A DNA stretch of 60,992 bases. It comes from Methyloversatilis sp. (GTDB lineage Bacteria > Pseudomonadota > Gammaproteobacteria > Burkholderiales > Rhodocyclaceae). The notes under the pieces were generated by a model. The model did no database searches, was not told the origin of the DNA, and saw only the letters and a list, made by a program, of their open reading frames with translations. The position numbers and the translations under genes were made by a program. The DNA is taken from the NCBI RefSeq assembly GCF_030696805.1, contig NZ_JAUYRO010000014.1:1-60992 (forward strand), in the 5' to 3' direction. Of this stretch, positions 43,225-54,029 are shown in pieces. Position 1 is the stretch's first letter; the number at the start of each line of letters is the position of its first letter.

Positions 43225-44973
43225 GTGACCTTCACGCTGCACGGTCTCGCGGTGTCGGGCGGCATCGCGATCGGCCATGCCTACCTCGTGTCGCACGCCA
43301 CGCTCGAAGTGGCGCACTACGCGGTGGCGCCGCGCAAGGTCGAGGACGAAATACTGCGCCTGTCGCGCGCCTTCGACACGGTGCGCGCCGAGCTGGCCGA
43401 GCTGCGCAGCGGGCTGGTCACCGACAGTTCCGAAGCGCTGAGCGAACTGCTCGCCTTTGTCGACCTGCACAGCATGATTCTCGACGACCCGATGCTGCTC
43501 GACGAGGCGCGCGAATTCATGCGCACACGCCGCTGCAACGCCGAGTGGGCGATCAAGCGGCAGATGGACCGGCTGGTCGAGCAGTTCGATCAGATCGACG
43601 ACGCCTACCTGCGCAGCCGCAGCGCCGACGTGGTGCAGGTGGTCGAGCGCGTGCTCAAGGTGCTGGCCGGCAAGCGCAATCGCATGAGCACGCGCCGGCG
43701 CGACACCGACAGCATCGTCGTCGCGCATGACCTGTCACCGGCCGACACCATCCAGTTCAAGGCACAGCGCATCGCCGCCTTCGTGACCGATCTGGGCGGC
43801 GCCACCTCGCACACCGCCATCGTCGCGCGCAGTCTGGCCATTCCGGCGCTGGTCGGCATGCACCAGGCGCGCTCGCTGATCCAGGACGACGACATGCTCA
43901 TCGTCGATGGCCTGCGCGGCGTGCTGATCATCAATCCGGACGAAAACATCCTCGACGAGTACCGGCTGCGCGCGCGCGAGATCGAGATCGAACGCTCGAA
44001 GCTCAAGCGGCTGGTCGGCGGTATCGCGAGCACGCTCGATGGCGAAGTGGTGCAGCTGTACGCCAACATCGAGCTGCCGCAGGACGTCGAGCAGGTACGC
44101 GAGGTCGACGCCGACGGCATCGGCCTGTTCCGCACCGAATTCATGTTCCTGAACCGCGACACGCTGCCGGACGAAGACGAACAGTTCGAGGCCTACCGCA
44201 GCGTCGTGCAGGCGATGAAGGGCAAGCCGGTCACGCTGCGCACGCTGGACATCGGCGCCGACAAGGCGCTGCGCGGCGCGCAGCGCAGCGAAGCCAATCC
44301 GGCGCTGGGCCTGCGCGCGATCCGATACTGCCTGGCCGAACCACGCATGTTCGTCACGCAGTTGCGTGCCATCCTGCGCGCGTCGCACTACGGCAGTGTG
44401 CGCATCATGCTGCCCATGGTGGCGTTCCAGCACGAGATCGAATCGGCGCTGGCCCTGGTCGCGCTGGCGCGTCAGCAGTTGCGCGAGGCCGGACGCAAGT
44501 TCGACGAGCGCGTGCCGGTCGGTGCCATGGTCGAAATTCCGGCCGCCGCGCTGGCATTGGGTACGCTGATGAACCACTTCAGCTTCCTGTCCATCGGCAC
44601 CAATGACCTGATCCAGTACACGCTGGCCATCGACCGTGCCGACGAGGCGGTGGCGCATCTTTACGATCCGCTGCATCCGGCGGTGCTGCGGCTGATCCAG
44701 CAGGTGATCGCGCAGGCCAAGCGCGCCGGCATGCCGGTGGCGGTGTGCGGCGAAATGGCCGGCGAGGCGCAGTTCGCCCGCCTGCTGCTCGGCATGGGGC
44801 TGCGCCAGTTCTCGATGCATCCATCGCAACTGCTCGAAGTGAAGCGCGAAGTGCTGCGCTGCGACTGCGGCGACGTGGCGCCCCGCGTGCTCAAGCTGCT
44901 GCGTTCCGATGATCCGCTGCGCATCCGCGAACAGCTGGAACGCATCAACACCGGCATGACGCCGGTGCAGTGA
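43225..44973 (+). CDS. ptsI: Phosphoenolpyruvate-protein phosphotransferase (PTS enzyme I)
   Basis: A 582-aa enzyme I. The N-terminal phosphohistidine domain has H196 in [14 protein letters not shown]. The C-terminal PEP-binding barrel has [42 protein letters not shown] and the [11 protein letters not shown] loop with the DRAD segment. It autophosphorylates from PEP and passes the phosphate to HPr. I take GTG at 43225 as the start because it lies just after the HPr stop with a purine-rich stretch upstream; a TTG at 43207 is the alternative. The last base overlaps ruvC. Confidence 0.97.
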   Translation: MTFTLHGLAVSGGIAIGHAYLVSHATLEVAHYAVAPRKVEDEILRLSRAFDTVRAELAELRSGLVTDSSEALSELLAFVDLHSMILDDPMLLDEAREFMRTRRCNAEWAIKRQMDRLVEQFDQIDDAYLRSRSADVVQVVERVLKVLAGKRNRMSTRRRDTDSIVVAHDLSPADTIQFKAQRIAAFVTDLGGATSHTAIVARSLAIPALVGMHQARSLIQDDDMLIVDGLRGVLIINPDENILDEYRLRAREIEIERSKLKRLVGGIASTLDGEVVQLYANIELPQDVEQVREVDADGIGLFRTEFMFLNRDTLPDEDEQFEAYRSVVQAMKGKPVTLRTLDIGADKALRGAQRSEANPALGLRAIRYCLAEPRMFVTQLRAILRASHYGSVRIMLPMVAFQHEIESALALVALARQQLREAGRKFDERVPVGAMVEIPAAALALGTLMNHFSFLSIGTNDLIQYTLAIDRADEAVAHLYDPLHPAVLRLIQQVIAQAKRAGMPVAVCGEMAGEAQFARLLLGMGLRQFSMHPSQLLEVKREVLRCDCGDVAPRVLKLLRSDDPLRIREQLERINTGMTPVQ

Positions 44974-45509
44974 TGCGCATACTCGGGATCGACCCCGGCC
45001 TGCGCATCACCGGTTTCGGCGTGCTGGAAGCGGTGGGCGCGAACTTGCAGTACGTGGCAAGCGGCCGCATCACGTCGAACGAGCGCGATCCGCTGCCGTC
45101 GCGCATCGCCACGCTGTTCGAGGGCATCCGCGAGGTGGTCGAGACCTGGCAACCGACCCATGCCGCGGTCGAAATCGTGTTCGTGAACGTCAATCCGCAA
45201 TCGACGCTGCTGCTCGGTCAGGCGCGCGGTGCGGCGCTGTCAGCGCTGACGGCAGGCGGCCTGCCAGTGGCCGAGTACACCGCATTGCAGGTGAAGCAGG
45301 CGGTGGTCGGCCACGGCAAGGCGAACAAGGAACAGGTGCAGTTCATGGTGACGCGCCTGCTGGCGCTGGCTGCGACGCCCGGTACTGATGCCGCCGACGC
45401 ACTGGCCTGCGCCATCTGCCACGCGCACGCCGCCCGCGGCATCGGTGCACTGGCCGGCCCTGGCGGCCGCCGCCGCGGCGGCCGCATCATCGCGCGTCGC
45501 CCGGCCTGA
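44973..45509 (+). CDS. ruvC: Holliday junction resolvase RuvC
   Basis: A 178-aa endonuclease that cleaves Holliday junctions in partnership with RuvAB. The first acidic catalytic residue is in [40 protein letters not shown] follows, and [14 protein letters not shown] holds the final acidic and histidine residues (patterns quoted in part). ATG at 44973 is preferred over a GTG one codon earlier. It begins at the last base of the enzyme I gene, so it may be transcribed with the PTS operon. Confidence 0.97.
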   Translation: MRILGIDPGLRITGFGVLEAVGANLQYVASGRITSNERDPLPSRIATLFEGIREVVETWQPTHAAVEIVFVNVNPQSTLLLGQARGAALSALTAGGLPVAEYTALQVKQAVVGHGKANKEQVQFMVTRLLALAATPGTDAADALACAICHAHAARGIGALAGPGGRRRGGRIIARRPA

Positions 45510-45663
45510 CGCGGGTCCCACAGCCAGCTCCCACCAGCCTTTCCTCTCAGGCTGCATCCCGGGGCGGCCGCTCGCCTACAATCGCGGCATTCACGGGGAG
45601 CGCGCGCTTGCGGCCACGCATGCATGCGGAGCGCCCCCGGTCACCCCTGATTCCGGAGTCCCC

Positions 45664-46239
45664 ATGATCGGTCGCCTCACCGGCACGCTGCTTGAGAAGA
45701 ACCCGCCGCGCATCCTGCTCGACGTGCAGGGCGTCGGCTATGAAATCGATGTGCCGATGAGCACCTTCTACAACCTGCCGGCGGCCGGTGAGCGGGTGAC
45801 GCTGCATACCCACTTCGTCGTACGCGAAGACGGACACTTCCTGTTCGGCTTTGCGTCGCCGGCCGAGCAGGCGGCCTTTCGCCAGCTGGTGAAGATCACC
45901 GGCATCGGGCCGCGCATGGCGCTGGCCGTGCTGTCCGGCATGTCGGTGGATGAACTGGCACGCGTGGTGGCCATGCAGGAAGCCGGACGACTGACGAAGA
46001 TCCCCGGCATCGGCAAGAAGACCGCCGAACGCCTGCTGCTGGAGCTGCGCGACAAGCTGCTGCCGACCGCCTCGCTGGCCAGCGCCGTGGCGCCCGATGC
46101 CGGTGCCGACATCCTGAATGCGCTGATGGCGCTCGGCTACAGCGAGCGCGAAGCGCAGGCTGCGCTGCGCACGCTGCCCGAGGACGTGGGCGTGTCGGAT
46201 GGCATCCGGCAGGCCTTGAAGGCCTTGTCGAAGGCTTGA
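45664..46239 (+). CDS. ruvA: Holliday junction DNA-binding protein RuvA
   Basis: A 191-aa tetrameric junction-binding protein: an OB-fold N-terminal domain ([23 protein letters not shown]), two helix-hairpin-helix motifs ([26 protein letters not shown]), and a C-terminal RuvB-binding domain ([14 protein letters not shown]). The ATG at 45664 was chosen because the long in-frame upstream extension has no RuvA character. ruvB does not follow; a cytochrome c gene does, although ruvA and ruvB are normally adjacent. A -10-like tacaat at about 45575 may give ruvA its own promoter. Confidence 0.97.
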   Translation: MIGRLTGTLLEKNPPRILLDVQGVGYEIDVPMSTFYNLPAAGERVTLHTHFVVREDGHFLFGFASPAEQAAFRQLVKITGIGPRMALAVLSGMSVDELARVVAMQEAGRLTKIPGIGKKTAERLLLELRDKLLPTASLASAVAPDAGADILNALMALGYSEREAQAALRTLPEDVGVSDGIRQALKALSKA

Positions 46240-46282
46240 GTCGCAGTTTCGCCACGCGCCGCTGCTGCGGCGCAACATCCGT

Positions 46283-46296
46283 TTGACGTGCATCAA
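46283..46296 (+). promoter_or_regulatory. FNR/ANR-type binding site upstream of the cytochrome c gene
   Basis: TTGAC-GTGC-ATCAA matches the FNR/CRP-family box TTGAT-N4-ATCAA at 9 of 10 conserved positions. A possible -10 (TAGCGT, 46319-46324) would put the start of transcription near 46331, centring the box at about -41.5 as in class II FNR promoters. This suggests oxygen- or nitric-oxide-responsive expression of the cytochrome. Confidence 0.6.
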
Positions 46297-46367
46297 TCCC
46301 GTGATCAGGCGCCGGTCGTAGCGTGTACGCATCGTTCCGAAGCCTTCAATCATCAGGGAGTTTCATC

Positions 46368-46757
46368 ATGCACATCGTCCACACCGCACTGGCTGCCGGC
46401 CTCGTGTCGCTCAGCCTGATCAGTACGCCTGCGCTGGCCGATCCGGCGAAAGACACCGCCATGCTCAAGCTGGCCGCCAGCAGCGGCTGCACCGTCTGTC
46501 ACAGCGTGGAGCCCGCAGCCAAGGCCGACGGGCGTGTGCCGGTCGGCCCGCCCTGGCGCGACGTCGCCGCGCGCTACTACGGCGTGAAGAATGCGCAGAC
46601 CACGCTGACGCAGATCGTCATGCACGGCTCCAGCCCGTATTCGAGCCACTGGAAGGGCAAGGTCGGCGGGCTGGCGATGCCGCCGAACGAGGTCGCCATC
46701 AGCGAAGCCGATGCGACCAAGCTGGTGGGCTGGATCCTTTCGCTCGATGTGAGATAG
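46368..46757 (+). CDS. Small periplasmic class I cytochrome c
   Basis: A 129-aa exported cytochrome. The signal peptide covers residues 1-24 (cleavage after LALA-type end), the haem-binding site is CTVCH (residues 41-45), and the probable axial methionine is in GGLAMPPNEV. Its size resembles c551/c552-type electron carriers, which deliver electrons to terminal oxidases, denitrification reductases or peroxidases in the periplasm. The ATG has a good aggga site upstream. The FNR-type box before it points to low-oxygen use. It is followed by the metH control region. Confidence 0.9.
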   Translation: MHIVHTALAAGLVSLSLISTPALADPAKDTAMLKLAASSGCTVCHSVEPAAKADGRVPVGPPWRDVAARYYGVKNAQTTLTQIVMHGSSPYSSHWKGKVGGLAMPPNEVAISEADATKLVGWILSLDVR

Positions 46758-46763
46758 GGTCGC

Positions 46764-46792
46764 TTGACTTGATGCGCACACGCTTTTAATGT
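46764..46792 (+). promoter_or_regulatory. Sigma-70-type promoter for metH
   Basis: TTGACT (46764-46769) and TAATGT (46787-46792) are spaced by exactly 17 bp. The predicted start, about 46799, coincides with the first base of the SAM-II riboswitch. An 8-bp inverted repeat (46773-46780 and 46790-46797) overlaps the spacer and -10, and could be an operator or the terminator of the cytochrome gene. Confidence 0.75.
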
Positions 46793-46798
46793 GCGCAC

Positions 46799-46853
46799 TC
46801 GCGCCGATTTGAGCCACAGCTTGCGGGCGCGTTACAAATGCAGCTAAAGAGAG
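46799..46853 (+). ncRNA. SAM-II riboswitch
   Basis: The leader begins tcgcgccgattt, continues through ttgcgggcgcgttacaaatg and ends cagctaaagag. This follows the SAM-II consensus closely: 5' TCGCGC arm, GATTTNA loop, TTGC..GCGCGT returning strand, AAATG-AGCTAAA 3' pseudoknot strand. SAM-II binds S-adenosylmethionine and lowers expression of methionine or SAM synthesis genes in alpha- and betaproteobacteria. Here it precedes metH, a fitting target. Confidence 0.92.
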
Positions 46854-46858
46854 TCCCG

Positions 46859-46894
46859 ACCCGTCGGTACGCTTCCTGCGTTCGACGGGTTTTT
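46859..46894 (+). terminator. Rho-independent terminator in the metH leader
   Basis: Stem acccgtcg (46859-46866) pairs with cgacgggt (46883-46890), with an inner acgc/gcgt stem, and is followed by a run of five T (46890-46894). It lies after the riboswitch and about 80 bp before metH. Premature termination of the leader is therefore the likely control point, although SAM-II is usually described as acting on translation. Confidence 0.8.
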
Positions 46895-46974
46895 GCATTG
46901 GTGCCGCCATGATGGCGTGACGTCATTGCCGCGACCCTCTGCAGTGCCGACAGCCACGCACCCCGGAGACCCTG

Positions 46975-50658
<3,684 letters not shown>

Positions 50659-50690
50659 GCGGACGCGAATTCCTTCGGTGACGCAGCTGC

Positions 50691-50710
50691 TGGACGACGC
50701 AAGTCGTCCA
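50691..50710. terminator. GCAA-tetraloop hairpin between convergent genes
   Basis: tggacgac (50691-50698) pairs perfectly with gtcgtcca (50703-50710) around a stable GCAA loop. It lies between the metH stop and the 3' end of the leftward exonuclease gene. It lacks a T-tract, so its role as a bidirectional terminator is tentative. Confidence 0.5.
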
Positions 50711-50729
50711 CGTCGCGCCGGGTGCGGCT

Positions 50730-51344
50730 TCAGCCCCGGAACAACGGATCGTCCGCCGGCAGCCCCAGCGCCTCGAACACCTTCAGCGCCGCCCAGGCGT
50801 CGTTCGCTGCATACAGCACCTGGGCCGGTGAGAGCACCGGCAGTGACCAGTTCGATGTAGTCACCGACTTCGACTTGCGGAAGTTCTGCCCCAGCACGAC
50901 GCCGACCGCAGCGCGCACGCCGATCGAGTTGTTGTAGCCCTGCTTGCGGAACACGCGGTCGAGATCGACCAGCCCGCGCGCCACCACGCCGAGCTTGGCC
51001 AGCACCTGCGAGCGGTCCGAAGACAGGCCGAAACCGATCTTCAGCACGTCCTCGTCATGCAGAAGATCGGCCAGCACCGGCCAGCAATCGCGGTGATGCA
51101 ACTGGAACACGTAGGCGCAGTCGGTCAGTGCGAACTGCACCACATGCGGGCCGGTACTCGCTTCGCCCACCTTGAAGGTCGGTTTCGACTCGGTGTCGAA
51201 GCCGACCTGCCGCGCAGCGCGGATGTGTTCCGCCGCTGCAGCAAAGGCTGCGGGCGTTGCCGGCACATGGATGCAGTCCGGCGGTACGCCGGGAAACACC
51301 GGCAACAGGTCGGTTTCCGCTTTGGAGGGGGCGGTTTTTCTCAT
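50730..51344 (-). CDS. 3'-5' exonuclease domain protein (RNase D/WRN-like DEDD)
   Basis: A 204-aa single-domain 3'-5' exonuclease. The first DEDD motif is in VGFDTESKPTF, DVLKIGFGLSSDRSQV follows, and the C-terminal SPAQVLYAANDAWAALKVFEALG holds the last acidic and tyrosine residues (quoted in part). It resembles the stand-alone ribonuclease D-like family without the HRDC domains of true RNase D, so RNA or DNA could be the substrate. The start at 51344 (MRKTAPSK) fits the family length; the longer in-frame opening reads through a repeat-rich region. It is convergent with metH. Confidence 0.85.
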   Translation of the reverse strand: MRKTAPSKAETDLLPVFPGVPPDCIHVPATPAAFAAAAEHIRAARQVGFDTESKPTFKVGEASTGPHVVQFALTDCAYVFQLHHRDCWPVLADLLHDEDVLKIGFGLSSDRSQVLAKLGVVARGLVDLDRVFRKQGYNNSIGVRAAVGVVLGQNFRKSKSVTTSNWSLPVLSPAQVLYAANDAWAALKVFEALGLPADDPLFRG

Positions 51345-51497
51345 CGAGATGATGTCGGGTTCGTCAGGGATGGGGCGGTGGGATGATCGCTCAGTCCGGC
51401 GGATTGCGACAGCACAAGGCGACGATCGCGGGCCCTGCCCCGCGACGCGCACTGTGTGATCAGGTGGCGTCGCACGTGACGGTGTTGTGCTTCGCGG
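51345..51497. other. Non-coding stretch upstream of the exonuclease
   Basis: About 150 bp with no supported gene. It leads into the 116-bp repeat array and probably contains the leftward promoter of the exonuclease gene, though I could not pick out convincing -35/-10 boxes. Confidence 0.4.
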
Positions 51498-51837
51498 GAG
51501 CGGACCGTGTCCGCGACGCAAGCGTCGCTCATGCATCGTCACGCACTCGAAGACGGAAATCGCCTGCAGGGGCAGGCTCCTACGAAAAACAGCGGGATGT
51601 TCGCTTTTCGTAGGAGCGGACCCTGTCCGCGACGCAAGCGTCGCTCAAGCATCGTCACGCACTCGAAGACGGAAATCGCCTGCGGGGGCAGGCTCCTACG
51701 AAAAACAGCGGGATGTTCGCTTTTCGTAGGAGCGGACCTTGTCCGCGATGCAAGCGTCGCTCATGCATCGTCACGCACTCGAAGACGGAAATCGCCTGCA
51801 GGGGCGGAGCGGGGGGAGCGAGCACCGCTCGCCGAAT
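51498..51837. repeat. 116-bp tandem repeat array with internal palindromes
   Basis: Three copies start at 51498, 51614 and 51730, exactly 116 bp apart; the third is cut short at about 51800 by a different hairpin module (51801-51837). Each unit contains short palindromes: gcggacc..gtccgc, gacgc-aa-gcgtc, and gcctgc..gcaggc. The outer pair cgtaggagc / gctcctacg spans about 51609-51703 in the middle copy. It is a REP-type repeat cluster, not a CRISPR: the repeats abut with no unique spacers. The final module shares ggggcggagcgggg and a cgagca..gctcg hairpin with 6937-6975. Confidence 0.85.
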
Positions 51838-51856
51838 CCCATGACAAACCGATGCT

Positions 51857-52616
51857 TCAGCCCTTCAGCGCCGCGTAGCTGGTCATCAGGTTGCGGTAGT
51901 CCGGGATGTGGTTCGACAGCAGCGTCGCCAGACCTTCGACGTCGTTGCGCCAGTCGCGGTGCAGTTCGCAGGCCACGCCGAACCAGTTGATCAGTTGCGC
52001 GCCGGCCTGCGACATGCGGTCCCAGGCGGAATGGCGGGCGATGTCGTTGAAGGTGCCGGAGGCGTCGGTGACGACGAATACGTCGAACCCTTCTTCGATC
52101 GCCGACAGCGCCGGAAAGGCGACGCACACTTCGGTGACCACGCCGGCGATGAGGAGCTGCTTGCGGCCGGTGGCCTTGATCGCCTTGACGAAGTCTTCGT
52201 TGTCCCAGGGCCCTACAGGTTGGTGTTTAGAAGGCTGCGCACTGCGTTGCGCTCCTCGTCGAGACGGCCAGTCTCGACAGCGTCGCGCGCCTTGTTCGCA
52301 GCCTTCTAAACGCCAACGCATTGGACAAACCGACCGAGAACAGCCCCCTGTTGATCTGACCGGGGCGGGCGATGTAGGGCGCGTCCGGGAACAGCGCCTT
52401 CAGTTCCGGCATCAGCGGGCAGTTCGGGCGCTGTTCGAAGCGGGTGGTCAGGATGCTCGGCAACTGTAAGTACTTCGCCAGGTCAGCGGTGGCCAGCACG
52501 TTGTTGCGGAACTTGTCGGGGTCGATGTCGCGCACCAGCGACAGCAGACCGGCCTGATGGTCCACCAGCAGCATCACGGCGTTGTCCTTGTCCAGCTTTC
52601 TGTAGGGCTTGTTCAT
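51857..52616 (-). pseudogene. Isochorismatase-family hydrolase (YcaC-like), interrupted
   Basis: Two parts of one gene lie on the minus strand. The N-terminal half (52616 to 52350) gives LDKDNAVMLLVDHQAGLLSL through YIARPGQIN. The C-terminal half (52207 to 51857) begins WDNEDFVKAI and holds the catalytic cysteine in IAGVVTEVC. In YcaC relatives these halves are joined by a single alanine codon. Here 142 bp replaces it, with an in-frame stop at 52227-52229, so no full protein can be made. Isochorismatase-like hydrolases act on small amides; this family's substrate is unknown. The high conservation of both halves suggests a recent loss. Confidence 0.9.
52208..52349. mobile_element. Palindromic insert in the isochorismatase gene
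   Basis: A 142-bp block lies between two conserved halves of the host gene. Its core is a long imperfect palindrome: ttggtgtttagaaggctgcg near 52220-52240 matches the reverse complement of the right side, ending gcagccttctaaacgccaa near 52314, around a central gtcgagac/gtctcgac stem. It encodes no transposase, so it is a MITE- or REP-like element that would need help to move. No clear target duplication is visible, and the right flank outside the palindrome (about 35 bp) is of uncertain origin. Confidence 0.75.
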
Positions 52617-52704
52617 GTCATTCTCCTTGCGGTTTGGTGCCGTTTGCCTTCGTGGCCTCGGGCGGATGAAAACCTGCGCGCCCGGTGCGCGCAGGGCGGA
52701 AAAG

Positions 52705-53571
52705 TCAGGCGGTCACGCCTTCGAAACGGCCGCTGTTGAAGTCGTCGATGGCCTCGCGGATTTCCTCCTTCGTGTTCATCACGAAGGGGCCGTAGCCGGC
52801 GATCGGTTCGTCGATCGGTTCGCCGGCCAGCAGCAGCACGCTGGCGTCGGCATCGGTGGCGATCGAAAACGTGCTGCCCTCGCGGTGGTACAGCGCCATC
52901 TGCGCCTCGCGCACCGGCTGGCTGCCGTTGGCGCGGATCAGGCCGTGCAGCACCACCAGCGCCAGCGTGTGGCCGTCCGGCACCGTCAGTTCGACGTTCG
53001 CACCGGCCTTCAGCTTCAGGTCCCACACTTTGATCGGCGTGAAGGTGCGGGCCGGGCCGCGATGGCCAAGATACTCGCCGGCGATGACGCGCAGATGTCC
53101 CACGCCCCCGGGCAGTTCGACCACCGGAATGTCGGTCTTCGCCAGATGCTGGTAGCCCGGCGTGGCGCGCTTGTCGCGCGCCGGCAGATTCACCCACAGC
53201 TGCACCATCTCCAGCGGACCGCCGCGGCGGGTGAATTCGGGCGAGTGGAATTCCTCGTGGATGATGCCCGCACCGGCGGTCATCCACTGCACGTCGCCCG
53301 GACCGATGACGCCGCCGGCGCCGGTCGAATCCTGATGCGCCACTTCGCCGGCATACACGATGGTGACCGTTTCGAAGCCACGGTGCGGGTGGCGGCCGAC
53401 GCCGCGCGGTGTGTCCGACGGCGCGAATTCGGCCGGGCCGGCGTAGTCGAGCAACAGGAAGGGGCTGACGTGGCGGCCCATCGAGTCGTACGAGAACAGC
53501 GAACGCACCGGAAAGCCGTCGCCGACCCAGTGACCGTTCGGTGCGCTGTACAGACCTGAAATCTTCTTCAT
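52705..53571 (-). CDS. Pirin-family protein
   Basis: A 288-aa bicupin. The N-terminal cupin has the metal-binding histidines in GRHPHRGFETVT and AGAGIIHEE; the C-terminal cupin is degenerate. Bacterial pirins include quercetinase-like enzymes and regulators of central metabolism. ATG at 53571 starts the conserved MKKISGLYSAP-type N-terminus; an in-frame upstream opening is unlike the family. It is divergent from a LysR-type gene remnant, a common arrangement in which the regulator controls the pirin gene. Here the regulator is broken. Confidence 0.92.
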   Translation of the reverse strand: MKKISGLYSAPNGHWVGDGFPVRSLFSYDSMGRHVSPFLLLDYAGPAEFAPSDTPRGVGRHPHRGFETVTIVYAGEVAHQDSTGAGGVIGPGDVQWMTAGAGIIHEEFHSPEFTRRGGPLEMVQLWVNLPARDKRATPGYQHLAKTDIPVVELPGGVGHLRVIAGEYLGHRGPARTFTPIKVWDLKLKAGANVELTVPDGHTLALVVLHGLIRANGSQPVREAQMALYHREGSTFSIATDADASVLLLAGEPIDEPIAGYGPFVMNTKEEIREAIDDFNSGRFEGVTA

Positions 53572-53677
53572 GGTGTTTCTCCCGTCCGTTGGCAGCGTTC
53601 CGTCGGAAGCGTGCTGCGGTGAGGTGAATACTAGATTCAGGACAATCGATGCACTAGACGGCAAAATGGCACTTCAG

Positions 53678-53695
53678 CGTTCCATTGATGGAACG
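53678..53695. promoter_or_regulatory. Perfect palindrome between pirin and the LysR remnant
   Basis: cgttccat-tg-atggaacg has 8-bp arms and a 2-bp centre. It lies in the 136-bp divergent intergenic region, where a LysR-type regulator would bind. It probably was the operator of the now defective LysR protein (inference). Confidence 0.5.
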
Positions 53696-53707
53696 ATGGA
53701 GGATGAG

Positions 53708-54029
53708 ATGGCAACTGCCATGCAGGACCTGAACGATCTGTATTTCTTCACCCGCGTGGTGTTTCCGTCACGGCGCGGCCTGCTGCCGGCAGTACGCGGG
53801 CTGGTCGACGCGCTGAGCCGGGGTTATCAGGTGGCCATCCAGCCTCGATCCGCAGGAATGGATGGCGTTGAATTGACCGATGCGTCGCGGGTCGCGATCG
53901 GCGGTGGCAGCGCGCGCGATCTGCACGAGACGCTGTCGGGAACCGCCGCGCAGGCGGAAACTGTCGGTTCGCCGGGGGCTGCCCTGTTCTTTCGCCCGTC
54001 GTTCGACTTCTATTCCCGCTGGAGGTGGC
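53708..54029 (+). pseudogene. LysR-type regulator with a large internal deletion
   Basis: The ORF opens MATAMQDLNDLYFFTRVV, the usual first helix of LysR regulators found beside pirin genes. Without any helix-turn-helix or sensor domain it passes straight to FPSRRGLLPAVRGLVDAL, which is how the C-termini of the same regulators look. About 250 codons are missing in frame. The join falls in gtggtg, a sequence that both original segments could carry, so a short-homology deletion is likely. The usual stop has also been lost: the frame stays open to 54103 and overlaps the next gene. Confidence 0.65.

Noticed and set aside
46773-46797. Inverted repeat tgcgcaca/tgtgcgca as a terminator of the cytochrome gene
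   Set aside because: It overlaps a well-spaced -35/-10 pair and has no T-tract after it, so I treat it as part of the metH promoter rather than a confident terminator.
46799-46894. Cobalamin or SAH riboswitch before metH
   Set aside because: No B12-box or SAH core sequence is present; the leader matches the SAM-II consensus along nearly its full length.
51498-51805. Possible CRISPR array
   Set aside because: The 116-bp units are back to back with no unique spacers, and no cas genes are present.
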